Shown here: positions 52,923-63,432 of the stretch, in pieces | How the letters are laid out: each line of letters begins with the position of its first letter | Numbering within the stretch: the first letter of the stretch is position 1 | NCBI RefSeq assembly: GCF_000340475.1 | Contig: NZ_CM001792.1 | Span: 2,484,921-2,548,920, forward strand | Source of the DNA: Oceanobacillus kimchii X50 | GTDB lineage: Bacteria; Bacillota; Bacilli; Bacillales; Amphibacillaceae | Direction: 5' to 3' | DNA length: 64,000 nt | Notes under the pieces: model-generated | Told to the model about the DNA's origin: nothing | Seen by the model: the letters and a program-made list of their open reading frames with translations, nothing else | Database searches by the model: none | Translations under genes and position numbers: made by a program

Positions 52923-53846
52923 CTAATATTTCATCTTCGGATCTAGTGCATCTCGTAAGCCATCTCCAATTAGATTAAAGGCTAAAACAACTAACATTAT
53001 ACAAAGACCTGGTGCAATTAATGTCCACGGTGCTAACTGAAGAAATGCTCTACCGTCAGCAAGCATTCTTCCCCATTCCGGAGTAGGGTGTTGTGCCCCT
53101 AACCCAAGAAATCCTAAAGCAGCAGCTTCTATAATGGCAGTCCCAAAACTCAACGTAGCTTGTACGATAATAGGAGCTGTGCTGTTCGGTAGAATATGTT
53201 GAAAAATAATTCTACCATTCTTCATTCCCTGAGCACGTGCAGCCATAATATATTCTTCCTCACGTAAACTAATTACTTTTGATCTTACTAATCTACCGAA
53301 AATAGGAATGTTGACGATGGCAATAGCCACTAAAGCATTTTCTAGCGATGGACCCAAAATCGCTACAATCGCTATTGCTAATAGAATACTAGGAAACGCA
53401 AGTAAAATATCAAAAATACGAGATATAATCATATCAATCCATTTCCCAAAAAATCCCGCTACAATACCAAGTAAAGTTCCAAAAAAAAGCGCACCCGTAA
53501 CAGCATAAAAACCTACCTGTAGTGAAACAGAAGCCCCGTATATAATTCGTGTAGCTATATCTCGACCAATATGATCCGTACCGAGTATGTGTTCATTTGA
53601 TGGAGGCTGAAGTCTATTCGTAAGGTCTTGTTCTGCATAATCATACGGCGTTAACAAGGGACCTATAATTGCAATTACTAAAAATAGAAACAATATAATA
53701 ATACCGATCATTGCTAACCGACTTCTAAATAAACTAGAAAGTGTCTCCTTCCAAGGGCTAATTTCTTCTATATGATCTTGTTGTAATTGTCCTACAAGAG
53801 ATGGATTAGCAGTTTGCTGTTCTGCATGTGAATTTTTGCTCGCCAT
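52923..53846 (-). CDS. Oligo/dipeptide ABC transporter permease, DppC/OppC-like, 307 aa
   Basis: An N-terminal helix (LAMIGIIILFLFLVIAIIGP) and five further helices, with the permease loop EEYIMAARAQGMKNGRIIFQ (EAA motif) that contacts the ATPases. TPYDYAEQDLTNRLQPPSNE and HILGTDHIGRDIATRIIYGA are typical DppC/OppC segments. It is the last gene of the operon and follows the DppB-like gene by 15 bases. Confidence 0.92.
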   Translation of the reverse strand: MASKNSHAEQQTANPSLVGQLQQDHIEEISPWKETLSSLFRSRLAMIGIIILFLFLVIAIIGPLLTPYDYAEQDLTNRLQPPSNEHILGTDHIGRDIATRIIYGASVSLQVGFYAVTGALFFGTLLGIVAGFFGKWIDMIISRIFDILLAFPSILLAIAIVAILGPSLENALVAIAIVNIPIFGRLVRSKVISLREEEYIMAARAQGMKNGRIIFQHILPNSTAPIIVQATLSFGTAIIEAAALGFLGLGAQHPTPEWGRMLADGRAFLQLAPWTLIAPGLCIMLVVLAFNLIGDGLRDALDPKMKY

Positions 53847-53861
53847 TATATTCCATCCCCC

Positions 53862-54863
53862 TTAATAATTAATCCTTGGATCGATTTTCTTATACAGAAT
53901 ATCTACAATTAGATTAATGATGACAAACAAAAATGCAATTACTAAAATACCCGATTGAATAACAGGATAATCTCGGAAACTAATTGCTTCATACACATAT
54001 CTTCCTATTCCAGGCCAACTAAATATAGTTTCTGTTAATATTGCTCCACCTAATAACACTCCGGTTTGTAGTCCAATAACAGTAATTACAGGGATAATCG
54101 CATTTTTTAATGCATGTTTATAAACGACTAAAAATTGTCCTGAACCTTTTGCTCTTACTGTTCTAATATAATCCGATTTCATTACTTCTAACATACTCGA
54201 TCTGGTCATTCGAGCAATAATTGCCATTGGTATAGTTCCTAAAGCAATACTAGGTAACACTAAATGCTTTAAAATAGTTAATGTACGTTGAAAATCAAGG
54301 TGTATTAATGAATCAAGAACATAGAAATGAGTTATGGCGGCTATTGGATCTCTTGGGTTCTGCCTACTATTTGCAGGTAACCACCCGAGTTCTTGTGCAA
54401 ATACCCATTGTTCCATAAGCGCTAGCCAAAATACTGGCATTGATACCCCTATTAATGCAAACAACATTGCAAGAAAATCAAACCAGGAGTTTTGCTTCCA
54501 AGCACTAATAATTCCTGCATTTACTCCGATTACAATCGCAAAAAGCATGGCAAAAAGAGTCAGTTCAAATGTAGCAGCGATATATGGCCAAATTTCGTTT
54601 GAAATATCTGCCTTAGTACGTAATGACGTACCTAAATCTCCTTGTACCAAATCACCAAGATAGCGAGTATACTGTACAAGATAAGGTTCATTTAATCCCA
54701 TAGATTCTTCTAGACTCTTAATTGATTGTTCCGTAGCTGTTTCTCCTAGAATAACCTTAGCTGGATTACCAGGAATTAAATGAACAATGGAAAAGGTTAT
54801 AATCGTCATCCCGAGCAAAACTGGTATGAGCATTAATAATCTACGACCTATGTATGCTAGCAT
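53862..54863 (-). CDS. Oligo/dipeptide ABC transporter permease, DppB/OppB-like, 333 aa
   Basis: It starts MLAYIGRRLLMLIPVLLGMT with the conserved HLIPGNPAKVILGE. The EAA loop is MKSDYIRTVRAKGSGQFLVV and the C-terminal helix is SGILVIAFLFVIINLIVDIL. It heads the permease pair but is separated from the binding-protein gene by about 500 bases containing a repeat element. Confidence 0.92.
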   Translation of the reverse strand: MLAYIGRRLLMLIPVLLGMTIITFSIVHLIPGNPAKVILGETATEQSIKSLEESMGLNEPYLVQYTRYLGDLVQGDLGTSLRTKADISNEIWPYIAATFELTLFAMLFAIVIGVNAGIISAWKQNSWFDFLAMLFALIGVSMPVFWLALMEQWVFAQELGWLPANSRQNPRDPIAAITHFYVLDSLIHLDFQRTLTILKHLVLPSIALGTIPMAIIARMTRSSMLEVMKSDYIRTVRAKGSGQFLVVYKHALKNAIIPVITVIGLQTGVLLGGAILTETIFSWPGIGRYVYEAISFRDYPVIQSGILVIAFLFVIINLIVDILYKKIDPRINY

Positions 54864-55072
54864 TTCATCACCTCAGACTATAATGGTTTTCAGTTTGTTC
54901 TAAGTATTAAAGGTCCATAGATAATCAAAATAGATGGATATTATTTTTTCTCCCTTATTCCTGCAGTTATTTAGCAAACACAAAACCCCATATGTCTACT
55001 TCCTATATCTCCAACTAAATGAAAATGGTAGAGTGCTTGTTCGAATCTAAACATTTTACGTTTATATAGTAA
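54864..55072. other. Gene-free region upstream of the permease pair
   Basis: A/T-rich with no supported frame. Since the repeat element lies just upstream, any new promoter for the permease genes should be here; I cannot assign boxes. Confidence 0.35.
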
Positions 55073-55370
55073 GGAAAAGAGATTGAGACAAAAGTATATA
55101 CCCAAATAAATACCGAATGAATTTGTTTATAATCCGCCTCAGTAATATACTTTGCTTATCCAACGGCAGCTGGTGAGCGCCCGGATGCTTATGCATCGGG
55201 GTCTCGCCTTTGCCTCACTCCCATAGGACAAGGAAGACCTCGACAGCATTGCATCGCACGTAGAAAATCGATTTTTGATTTTCAAGGAGTCTCCGTATAT
55301 TTCTTACGGTTAATTTAATGATCATTCGTCTTTTTGACCAAAACTTATCGTTGTGTCCCAACCTCTTTCC
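55073..55370. repeat. MITE-like 0.3-kb element with terminal inverted repeats inside the dipeptide operon
   Basis: The left end GGAAAAGAGATTGAGACA and the inverted right end GGAAAGAGGTTGGGACAC match at about 16 of 18 positions with one gap. The interior is more G/C-rich than its surroundings and folds into hairpins (GAAAATC/GATTTTC, CCCGGATGC/GCATCGGG). It has no reading frame. The right end abuts the binding-protein stop codon (55372). Confidence 0.65.
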
Positions 55371-55371
55371 T

Positions 55372-57036
55372 TTATTCTCCTAACTGTACTTCTGCTAACG
55401 ATTCACTCGTTGATGGGTGAGGTACATAATTTTGTACATTTGATGAAATAGCCATGACTGGTGTTGAGTGTACAAGTGTCACCATTGGTGCATCTTCAGA
55501 TATTAGTTCTTGTGCCTGCATGTATAAATCAGCACGTTCTTCTTGATCAACAGCACGTTTAGCCTGATTCAGTAAATCATCCACTTCAGTGTTTTCATAG
55601 AACGTATTATTACTACTTCCTATATTTGTACTATGCAATAAGCTACTTAGGAAGTAATCTGGATCACCATTTGTACCAGACCACCCTAAAATGTACATTT
55701 GGTGTTCTCCTTGTTCTGTTAACTCTAAATACGGAGCCCATTCGTGTGAGGTAATTGTTAATTCAATACCTACTTCAGATAAATTTTCTTGTACAATTTG
55801 AGCCACTGTTTCAGGATCTGGCATGTAAGGACGAGCAGTTGGAGAAATCATTAATTCAATTTCAAGACCATCTGCATATCCCGCTTCTTCTAACAATTCT
55901 CTCGCCCGATCTGGATTATATTCATACCCCTCTACCCCATCGTTATATCCCAGATAACTTGGTGGCAGTGGATTCTTTGCTGTAGTTGCATAACCTGCAT
56001 ATAATGCATCAGCGATTGCTTGTTTATCGATCGCATAGCTAATCGCTTGTCTCACTTCTTTTTGATCAACTGGTTCTTTTTGGGTATGGAATCCTACATA
56101 TCCAAAGTTATTTTCTCCACGAGTTAATAATTCAATTCCTTCTTCCCCTTCTAGACCAGCAGCATCATCTGGATTTAATCCATCCATCATATCAATTTCA
56201 CCTGACTGTAAAGCAATTAAACGTGCTGAATTATCAGGTATCACTTGGAAAATAACTTGATCTAGCTTAGGTTGATCCTCAACTCGATAATCTTCAAACT
56301 TGTCTAATACTATGGAGTCATTTTTACTCCAACTATTAAATTTAAACGGTCCCGTACCCACTGGGTTTTCAGTAATATCTGGGCCATATTCCTCTAATGC
56401 AGCAGGAGAAGTTATCGCAAAATAAGACATCGCTAGATTTTGTAAGAAGAATCCTAATGGTTCTTTTAATACGAACTCAATTTCATGATCACTTACAGCA
56501 TTAATTTCGTCTATTACATGTCCTTCATCACCTTCAAACCCACCAAACATTGTTCCGTAAATATTGTACACAAATCCTTCATCAGTAAATGCATACTCAT
56601 GATTTGGGTCTGCCCAGCGTTCAAAATTCGTTTTTACAGCTTCAGCATTAAAATCTGTTCCATCATGGAAAGTAACCCCCTCTTCTAAATAGAAGGTGTA
56701 TGTGAGACCATCTTCTGATATATCCCAATCATGTGCTAAACCTGGTTTTATCTCGAACGAATCTTTATCAAAATCAAGTAAACTTTCTAGAATTTGTCTG
56801 GTTACTCTTGAGGATTCTCCATCGGTTGTACTTCCAGGATCTAAACTCTCGGAATCTCCACCTCTGGCAAATACAAGCACTTGATCTTCAGAAGCTGAAG
56901 CATCAGATCCATTATCTTCTGTCCCTGCACTATCATCTGCAGCATCTTCCGGATTTGCTCCACCATCACCAGAACATGCAGCCATTATCAATACCACAAG
57001 CGTAAGTATTAACAAAATCAGATATTTCTTTTTCAT
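55372..57036 (-). CDS. Peptide ABC transporter substrate-binding lipoprotein, 554 aa
   Basis: The lipobox is LIMAACSGD, followed by an acidic, Ser-rich linker. The SBP_bac_5 fold is shown by [60 protein letters not shown] and [20 protein letters not shown]. It binds di- or oligopeptides outside the membrane. Its ATG overlaps the upstream ATPase stop (ATGA). Confidence 0.92.
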   Translation of the reverse strand: MKKKYLILLILTLVVLIMAACSGDGGANPEDAADDSAGTEDNGSDASASEDQVLVFARGGDSESLDPGSTTDGESSRVTRQILESLLDFDKDSFEIKPGLAHDWDISEDGLTYTFYLEEGVTFHDGTDFNAEAVKTNFERWADPNHEYAFTDEGFVYNIYGTMFGGFEGDEGHVIDEINAVSDHEIEFVLKEPLGFFLQNLAMSYFAITSPAALEEYGPDITENPVGTGPFKFNSWSKNDSIVLDKFEDYRVEDQPKLDQVIFQVIPDNSARLIALQSGEIDMMDGLNPDDAAGLEGEEGIELLTRGENNFGYVGFHTQKEPVDQKEVRQAISYAIDKQAIADALYAGYATTAKNPLPPSYLGYNDGVEGYEYNPDRARELLEEAGYADGLEIELMISPTARPYMPDPETVAQIVQENLSEVGIELTITSHEWAPYLELTEQGEHQMYILGWSGTNGDPDYFLSSLLHSTNIGSSNNTFYENTEVDDLLNQAKRAVDQEERADLYMQAQELISEDAPMVTLVHSTPVMAISSNVQNYVPHPSTSESLAEVQLGE

Positions 57037-58055
57037 ACTAGTTCCCCCTCTTTTTGTTTTGATAAATGTTGTTGCTCATCATTATATAAATGACATGCTA
57101 CAACATGATTATCCTCAACTGGTAAAAACTCTGGTAATTCTTTTTTACAGATGTCCATTGCCACGGGACATCTTGTATGGAATGGACAGCCACTAGGTGG
57201 ATCTTGTGGACTTGGAACGTCTCCTTCTAAAATGATCCTCTCTCGCTGAATATCGGGATCAGGATCTGGCACAGCAGATAACAACGCTTGAGTGTACGGG
57301 TGTTTCGCATTATCGTATAGTTGGTCTTTAGGTGCAATCTCTACCATTTTCCCTAAATACATCACACCTACACGATCACTAATATGCTTTACTACACTTA
57401 AATCATGGGCTATAAATATGTACGTCAGCTGGAATTCATCACGAAGATTCTCCATTAAATTTAATACTTGAGATTGTACGGAAACATCCAGTGCAGATAC
57501 AGGTTCATCACATATTATTAGTTTTGGATTATTAGCAAGTGCTCGTGCAATCCCGATACGCTGCCTCTGTCCACCGCTAAATTGGTGCGGATAACGTGAA
57601 GCATGATAGGAACTAAGCCCAACAACTTCTAATAATTCTTTTATCCTTTCTTTTCTTTCCGCTTTTTTTGCATCGGTATGAATCATTAATGGTTCATTAA
57701 TGATTTTCTCCACAGTATGTCTAGGATTTAATGATGCATAAGGATCTTGAAAAATAATCTGCATATCCTTCCTCAATAACCTCATTTGCTCAGCGTTCAG
57801 TTTCGTAATATCATTTCCTTGAAAAAGAACTTCTCCTTCAGTCGGTTCGATTAATCGTAAAATTGATTTCCCGGTTGTTGATTTACCACAACCTGACTCA
57901 CCAACTATTCCCAAAATCTCCCCAGGATATACTTCAAAGCTTACATTATCAACTGCTTTCACTTCTCCTACCGAGCGTCCCAAGACGCCACCTTTAACAG
58001 GAAAGTATTTCTTAAGATTTCTAACCTCCAAGAGGGGTTGATTGTCTTGAATCAT
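57033..58055 (-). CDS. Peptide ABC transporter ATPase, DppF/OppF-like, 340 aa
   Basis: Walker [10 protein letters not shown], signature [16 protein letters not shown], Walker [15 protein letters not shown], and the C-terminal oligopeptide motif with [20 protein letters not shown] (Fe-S-type cysteines). ATG at 58055 ([11 protein letters not shown]) follows GGGGGAG; the longer upstream frame overlaps the partner ATPase. It overlaps that gene by 35 bases. Confidence 0.93.
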   Translation of the reverse strand: MIQDNQPLLEVRNLKKYFPVKGGVLGRSVGEVKAVDNVSFEVYPGEILGIVGESGCGKSTTGKSILRLIEPTEGEVLFQGNDITKLNAEQMRLLRKDMQIIFQDPYASLNPRHTVEKIINEPLMIHTDAKKAERKERIKELLEVVGLSSYHASRYPHQFSGGQRQRIGIARALANNPKLIICDEPVSALDVSVQSQVLNLMENLRDEFQLTYIFIAHDLSVVKHISDRVGVMYLGKMVEIAPKDQLYDNAKHPYTQALLSAVPDPDPDIQRERIILEGDVPSPQDPPSGCPFHTRCPVAMDICKKELPEFLPVEDNHVVACHLYNDEQQHLSKQKEGELV

Positions 58056-59046
58056 TTGGCAGAGCTCCCCCTTCTTTTTCATCTTGAAGAAAACATCTAC
58101 TAGTTCTACCTTCACCAATATCATATAAATCTGGGTTCTCTTTAAAGCAACGCTCATAAGCAAATTCACATCTAGGTGCGAACCTGCATCCAACATGATT
58201 AAGATTTGGTTTAGCAACTGTTCCTGGTATAGAATATAATTGCTGTTCTTTTTTCCGTAGATTTGGTAGAGAGCGGATAAGTCCTTTAGTATAAGGATGC
58301 TTCGGATCTTTTAATACTTCGCGCTTTGTTCCTTGTTCAACGACTTGTCCAGAATACATCACTACTACACGATCACATATATCAGCTACTACCCCTAAAT
58401 CATGCGTAATTAATAAAATTGCTGTACCTTGTTCATCATTCAAGCTTTTCATTAAGTCTAGAATTTGTGCTTGAATCGTTACATCCAATGCTGTTGTTGG
58501 TTCATCCGCTATCAATAAATCTGGATTACAAGCCATTGACATGGCAATCATAACTCTTTGTCTCATACCTCCAGAAAGTTGATGCGGATATTCATTAACA
58601 ATAGATTCTGCTCTTGCTATACCTACTAATTTAAGCATTTCTACAGATTTCTCAATTGCCTTTTTCTTTTTCATCTTATGGTGTAAACGAATTGCTTCAC
58701 ACATCTGATTACCAATCGTAAATAATGGATTCAAAGAAGTCATCGGCTCTTGAAATATCATCGAAATTTCATTACCACGTATTTTCTTCATTTTTTTCTC
58801 TGTTGTCTTTGTTAAATCTACCCCTTTAAACATAATCTCCCCTTCCACAATTTCTCCTGGAGGGTTAGGTACTAATTTCATTATTGATAGCGATGTTACA
58901 CTTTTCCCGGAACCAGATTCACCTACAATGCCAACTACCTCTCCTTTTTTTATTTGCAAACTCACACGATCGACAGCGGGAACCTTTTCCTTCTTCGTCG
59001 TAAAGTGTGTACTGAGATTCTTTAATTCAAGAATAACTTCAGACAA
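58021..59046 (-). CDS. Peptide ABC transporter ATPase, DppD/OppD-like, 341 aa
   Basis: Walker [15 protein letters not shown], signature [16 protein letters not shown], Walker [21 protein letters not shown] and the C-terminal cysteine motif [20 protein letters not shown]. It pairs with the DppF-like protein. First gene of the operon (D-F-binding protein-[repeat]-B-C). GGGGGAG precedes the ATG. Confidence 0.93.
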   Translation of the reverse strand: MSEVILELKNLSTHFTTKKEKVPAVDRVSLQIKKGEVVGIVGESGSGKSVTSLSIMKLVPNPPGEIVEGEIMFKGVDLTKTTEKKMKKIRGNEISMIFQEPMTSLNPLFTIGNQMCEAIRLHHKMKKKKAIEKSVEMLKLVGIARAESIVNEYPHQLSGGMRQRVMIAMSMACNPDLLIADEPTTALDVTIQAQILDLMKSLNDEQGTAILLITHDLGVVADICDRVVVMYSGQVVEQGTKREVLKDPKHPYTKGLIRSLPNLRKKEQQLYSIPGTVAKPNLNHVGCRFAPRCEFAYERCFKENPDLYDIGEGRTSRCFLQDEKEGGALPNDSRQSTPLGG

Positions 59047-59229
59047 AGATTCTCCCCCTTTTTAATTTTCTATATTGAACAGAGTTTCTTATAATATACT
59101 GAAAATTATTTAAAATTGCAACATATATATTATTTAGTATGTTACTAAAATTTTGTACTATTTTATTTTTATTAGAAATTCTTATATACTGAGATAGTGT
59201 TTTTAAGTTTACAATTTGAGGTGTTCATA

Positions 59230-59622
59230 TTGATTGAGGTATATACAGATGGAGCAACATTAGGAAATCCCGGCGTTGGCGGGGCGGGAATTTATATAAA
59301 AGTTGGTAAACAAAGTTATCAATATTCCATTCCACTTCCAACCATGTCAAATCATGAAGCAGAATTCCATGCGATTATTCATGGATTAGAAATATGTAAG
59401 AAACATTTTCCTAATGAGATATTGTCGTTTCGTACAGATTCCAAAGTTGCAGCGGACTCAATTGAAAAAGGATATACTAAAAATAAAATGTTTCAATCTT
59501 TCTTACGTACAATAAATCAAATTTCATCAGAGTTTCCATTCTTCTTCATCAAATGGATTCCAGAAAAGCAAAATTATCATGCGGATAAACTCGCAAAAAA
59601 AGCCATTCAGGATCACTCATAA
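59230..59622 (+). CDS. RNase HI-family protein, 130 aa
   Basis: Catalytic carboxylates are all visible: Asp in EVYTDGATLGNPG, Glu in SNHEAEFHAIIHGLE, Asp in SFRTDSKVAADS and Asp in YHADKLAKKA. This is the short bacillar RNase H-like (YpeP/RnhA-type) form that may cleave RNA-DNA hybrids. I chose TTG at 59230 because GAGGTG lies 6 bases upstream; an ATG at 59197 has no site. Confidence 0.82.
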   Translation: MIEVYTDGATLGNPGVGGAGIYIKVGKQSYQYSIPLPTMSNHEAEFHAIIHGLEICKKHFPNEILSFRTDSKVAADSIEKGYTKNKMFQSFLRTINQISSEFPFFFIKWIPEKQNYHADKLAKKAIQDHS

Positions 59623-59686
59623 AATTCGTGCAAACTATCATATATTCCATTATACTAGCGTAAAGATCGTATGTAGGAGGAACAAC

Positions 59687-60238
59687 ATGGGGAAGTTTCC
59701 ATTAAGAGAACAAAGTATAGTTTTAATAGGTTTTATGGGAGTTGGAAAAACTACTATCGGTAAAACCGTAGCAAAGAAATTATTCCGTGATTTTATAGAC
59801 ATAGATGAAAAAATCGAAAAAAGATTTGAGATGCCAGCCAAAGATATTTTTCGACTATATGGAGAAGAAACATTCCGTAAAGCGGAAAAAGATATTATAT
59901 CTGAAATATGTCAACAGCGACTCAAAGTTGTATCTTTAGGCGGAGGGGCATTTTTACAAAAAGAAATACAAGATATATGTCTAAATTCTAGTATTATATT
60001 TTATCTGGATTTATCTTGGGAACGTTGGAAAGACCGTATCGAACTATTAATGGAAAGTCGACCTGTACTTCAAGGTAAGACGATGAAGGAAATGAAACAA
60101 TTATATGAAGACAGAAGACCAATATATGAGCAACATCATTCAAGAATAGATACCGACTACCATGAGATAGAAGAAGTTGCCGATTATATCGTCGAATCTT
60201 TAAAATTAGCATGGGATATATATGAACCTACTTCATGA
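59687..60238 (+). CDS. aroK: Shikimate kinase, 183 aa
   Basis: Phosphorylates shikimate in the aromatic amino-acid pathway. The P-loop is GFMGVGKTTIGK, the substrate sites are DFIDIDEKIEKR and GEETFRKAEKD, then VVSLGGGAFLQ, and the lid is ESRPVLQGKT. ATG at 59687 follows GTAGGAGGAAC; a longer in-frame extension upstream overlaps the RNase H gene and is unlikely. It is next to, but not in one frame with, the RNase H-like gene. Confidence 0.9.
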   Translation: MGKFPLREQSIVLIGFMGVGKTTIGKTVAKKLFRDFIDIDEKIEKRFEMPAKDIFRLYGEETFRKAEKDIISEICQQRLKVVSLGGGAFLQKEIQDICLNSSIIFYLDLSWERWKDRIELLMESRPVLQGKTMKEMKQLYEDRRPIYEQHHSRIDTDYHEIEEVADYIVESLKLAWDIYEPTS

Positions 60239-60243
60239 GAAAA

Positions 60244-60287
60244 AAGAAGAGCTAATGCCAAATAAAGCGGTTATTGCTCTTTTTTAT
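60244..60287 (+). terminator. Terminator after the shikimate kinase gene
   Basis: AAGAGC ... GCTCTT with partial further pairing (about 6-9 bp) is followed by TTTTTTATATT on the plus strand. Confidence 0.65.
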
Positions 60288-60550
60288 ATTGCATGAATCT
60301 TATCGCAAAAGCGCTATATATCCTGAATAATAGTGAAGGTTCAATCCTACTATCAGTCCACTTGGATTTATGAAGCAAATGAATTTAATAAAAATATGGT
60401 TAAATGAAAAATACTTATGTAATTTCAAATAAAATCGAGATTAATAGAGCGAATCCTCCACTAACCATTAAGGGAACGTTAGTAGAGAGATGACAGTACA
60501 TCTCTCTCTATATATTTTTATAAAACACATTATGAAAATGATATCTATCA
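60288..60550. other. Gene-free region between aroK and the collagen-like gene
   Basis: A/T-rich with no reading frame. A short GAGAGATG/CATCTCTC inverted repeat near 60486-60511 follows the collagen-like gene on the minus strand and may be its weak terminator. Confidence 0.4.
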
Positions 60551-61405
<855 letters not shown>

Positions 61406-61672
61406 AACACATTAGCACACCTTCCATTCCCAAAAATCTATATATATTAATTAATAGTATTAAGAATAGTAATTCTCGTATAAACAGATGTCATATATTT
61501 TTATAAGTTTATAAAATAAAAAATCAAAAAATCCCTCAGTTGAGAAATTATCTTGACGGAAATATTGTTTATTTACTAGGTAGTTTCTCTCTCATCGTTT
61601 CGGCCTTTGCTGAAAATACTAAGAAAAACTTGGATTTACAGAAGAAATAAGGAAACGATTGATTAAAGGGAA
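61406..61672. other. Upstream region of the collagen-like gene
   Basis: The gene is preceded by GAAGGTG. A/T-rich sequence further upstream may hold a sporulation-type promoter. No other gene is supported. Confidence 0.35.
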
Positions 61673-61858
61673 ATTTATTGTGTATAAAATTCAAATAGTA
61701 AGAGATAAAGTCGAAGCATTTCATTTCATTCAGAGGATACAGATGAAATGACATTTGAATCTTACCAAGAAGCGGAAGTCTATAAACTTAAAGCTGAGAA
61801 AAATTGCTCGTTATCAGATAAATTCAAATTACAAATTGAAAAGGATAAATTAATATAG
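61673..61858 (+). pseudogene. Frameshifted remnant of a roughly 60-aa gene
   Basis: On the plus strand VYKIQIVRDKVEAFHFI is followed, one frame over, by EDTDEMTFESYQEAEVYKLK and SDKFKLQIEKDKLI to a TAG at 61856-61858. Both halves are protein-like and fit end to end near 61729, so one indel has broken a small conserved gene. A start with a good ribosome site is not evident. Confidence 0.4.
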
Positions 61859-61880
61859 TCCTTTTGTTAAAGTAAAATAA

Positions 61881-61908
61881 AGCCCTCACTGGGAGGGCTC
61901 TGTTTTAG
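61881..61908 (-). terminator. Terminator after the Cys/His-rich gene
   Basis: AGCCCTC ... GAGGGCT forms a 7-bp stem flanked by T-rich sequence on the exit side (TTTATTTTAC on the minus strand). A nearly identical hairpin recurs near 62197-62216. Confidence 0.6.
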
Positions 61909-62108
61909 TAATATCTGTTACAACAATAACAGAATTTCTTCTTACTACACTTTCTATGATAGTTATCATCTCGATATCTATCATGAAATCGATTATCATA
62001 GTTGTCATTTTCTCTAAAACAACCACAATGATTCTCTTTTTTCTTGTAGCAGTGACATTTACAACATTTTTTGTGTTTCTTTCTACACTTATCATCATAA
62101 TAACACAT
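61905..62108 (-). CDS. Cys/His/Tyr-rich spore-coat-type protein, 67 aa
   Basis: MCYYDDKCRKKHKKCCKCHC, then YKKKENHCGCFRENDNYDNR and a Tyr/Arg-rich stretch ending FCYCCNRYY. Twelve cysteines and many Lys/Tyr residues resemble small coat or crust proteins of bacilli that are cross-linked or bind metal. AAAGGAGTG precedes the ATG. Its neighbour is the collagen-like surface gene. A longer overlapping frame (61886-62143) is rejected as a shadow. Confidence 0.7.
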   Translation of the reverse strand: MCYYDDKCRKKHKKCCKCHCYKKKENHCGCFRENDNYDNRFHDRYRDDNYHRKCSKKKFCYCCNRYY

Positions 62109-62349
62109 AGTTTTATCACTCCTTTCATAATCAACATACGCAATTAATAAAAAGGAGATTGGACAAATCTAATAGTAGATAACACATTTTATTTAAAGCC
62201 CTCGCTAGGAAGGCTTTTTTAATTTTAAATTCCCTGCATTAAGCCTACGTTAATTTTCCTTCTTCTATTTGCCTAACCTGTTAATTTCGCAAAAGAAAAG
62301 GCCTCCTTTAAGAGACCAATAAATCAATATTTTTAGTAGTACCTGTTCT
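62109..62349. other. Gene-free region with two terminator-like hairpins
   Basis: AAAGCCCTCGCTAGGAAGGCTTTTTT (near 62194-62219) is followed on the plus strand by T and lacks an obvious plus gene. GGTCTC ... GAGGCC at 62300-62317 is followed by TTTTCTTTT on the minus strand and ends the 62350 gene. Confidence 0.5.
62291..62317 (-). terminator. Terminator after the truncated secreted-protein gene
   Basis: On the minus strand GGTCTC-TTAAAG-GAGGCC, a 6-bp stem with one G-U pair, is followed by TTTTCTTTT. Confidence 0.55.
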
Positions 62350-62712
62350 TTATCTAACATTAAAGCTAATAGTACCACTAGATGTTACCGTTCCGGTAAC
62401 TACATCTCCATAGTATGTCCCAGGTAACATGTTGGTAAAAGTTCTGGTCAAGCTTGGCTGCCTTAATGGACCAAACCCAGTACAATTTCCGGATGCTGCA
62501 TTGCATAAACGAACCATTGGGTCTCCAGTAAAGTTCAACTTCCTTACAGTCACCGTAACGTCTGCACCTCCAGATGGAACTACTAATTGTCCATCCCACT
62601 GCCCATCTTTTGTTTTAAATTTGTATGGTCCGAATGTTTTCAAAAGAGTCGAATCATCTATAGCGGTGACTTCAGAAGCATATGATGTGTTTCCAAATAA
62701 AAAAGCGGACAT
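62350..62712 (-). pseudogene. 5'-truncated secreted protein gene, about 120 codons left
   Basis: The frame opens with LVLVIAMSAFLFGNTSYASE, clearly the second half of a signal peptide, but no start with a ribosome site remains: the first Met is inside the hydrophobic core and a TAA lies nine codons upstream of it. The mature part has TFGPYKFKTKDGQWDGQLVV, VTVTVRKLNFTGDPMVRLCN and LPGTYYGDVVTGTVTSSGTI, a small beta-sandwich of unknown role. The upstream end is fused to an amidase remnant, so expression as a secreted protein is doubtful. Confidence 0.65.
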
Positions 62713-62736
62713 AGCAATTACTAGAACTAAAGACGT

Positions 62737-63000
62737 TTACGATAACGGCTCTATCATCCCAGTATTAGCAGTATTGTACCCACACAATGAATGGGCAATA
62801 ATTTCTACATACGCTTGACCTTTACTCCCTCCAAACTTTTTCTTTAATCCAAAGTGTGATGCAATAGCTTTTGCTAAGTCTTTTCTGTTTTAATACGCTA
62901 CTACAACGCATCTTTTAATGTCAGTCGTTGACTCCATAAATCCATCCTCAATAAGAATCGCAGACATTGCTAATTCACGTAACATATGAAAAATTAAATT
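62737..63000 (-). pseudogene. Remnant of a phage-type N-acetylmuramoyl-L-alanine amidase
   Basis: In one frame, HMLRELAMSAILIEDGFMES with TTDIK matches the end of Amidase_3 catalytic domains. The frame is broken by a TAA at 62890, then continues KDLAKAIASHFGLKKKFGGS and QAYVEIIAHSLCGYNTANTG. A +1 shift later would restore WDDRAVIVN. At least two lesions and missing ends show decay. It lies next to the tRNA-Arg 3' end, a common phage integration site. Confidence 0.65.
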
Positions 63001-63061
63001 TCGAAATATTATTTCGAAACACGAAGGTTCGCAATTCGTTTGCATCAAGTATTTTTCAAAT

Positions 63062-63098
63062 AAAAAAGACAAGGGAAGTATTTTCTTACTCCCTTGTC
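63062..63098 (-). terminator. Terminator after tRNA-Arg
   Basis: On the minus strand GACAAGGGAGTA ... TACTTCCCTTGTC (one bulged base) is followed by TTTTTTATTT. It lies directly downstream of the tRNA gene. Confidence 0.8.
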
Positions 63099-63116
63099 AT
63101 TATTGCTTTTGAGTGA

Positions 63117-63192
63117 TGCGCCCGGAGGGATTCGAACCCCCGGCAAACCTGGTACCGGAAACCAGTGCTCTATCCAACTGAGCTACGGGCGC
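63117..63192 (-). tRNA. tRNA-Arg (anticodon CCG)
   Basis: The minus strand begins GCGCCCGTAGCTCAGTTGGA and ends GGGTTCGAATCCCTCCGGGC plus GC and discriminator A. The acceptor arms GCGCCCG and CGGGCGC pair perfectly. The anticodon stem CTGGT/ACCAG encloses TTCCGGT, giving anticodon CCG (codon CGG). CCA is not encoded. Confidence 0.93.
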
Positions 63193-63343
63193 AAATATAA
63201 AATTTTGAAGACACATCCATTATTATACAAGCGTTCTTAGAGAGAAACAAGGATTTTTTAATGCTTTTATAAAAAAAGGAATACGTTTATAATTAAATAA
63301 ATGGGGAATCATGGAAATGGTTATTAATTAGTTAAACTTTTCG
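63193..63343. other. Intergenic region between tRNA-Arg and the clpP promoter
   Basis: A/T-rich, no reading frame. It should include the tRNA promoter on the minus strand, which I cannot define clearly. Confidence 0.35.
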
Positions 63344-63383
63344 TTTGACCTTTATTGACCAATGAGCTATGATAAGTTTATAC
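63344..63383 (+). promoter_or_regulatory. clpP promoter with CtsR operator
   Basis: TTTGACC-TTT-ATTGACC (63344-63360) is the inverse of GGTCAAT-AAA-GGTCAAA, matching the CtsR heptad repeat with one mismatch. The second heptad contains the -35 TTGACC (63355-63360); TTATAC lies 17 bases downstream. CtsR binding would block the promoter until heat or protein stress. Confidence 0.8.
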
Positions 63384-63432
63384 ACATTCCATGGAAGAAC
63401 TATTTCACTTGGAAATTAAAGGAGGATGTATG

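Noticed and set aside
56696..57005. Plus-strand frames opposite the peptide-binding lipoprotein gene
   Set aside because: Antisense shadows without ribosome sites; the minus-strand protein is complete with a signal peptide and family motifs.
61886..62143. 85-codon minus frame overlapping the Cys/His-rich gene
   Set aside because: It is a shadow frame (valine/isoleucine/methionine runs). The 67-aa frame has the correct AAAGGAGTG spacing and sensible composition.
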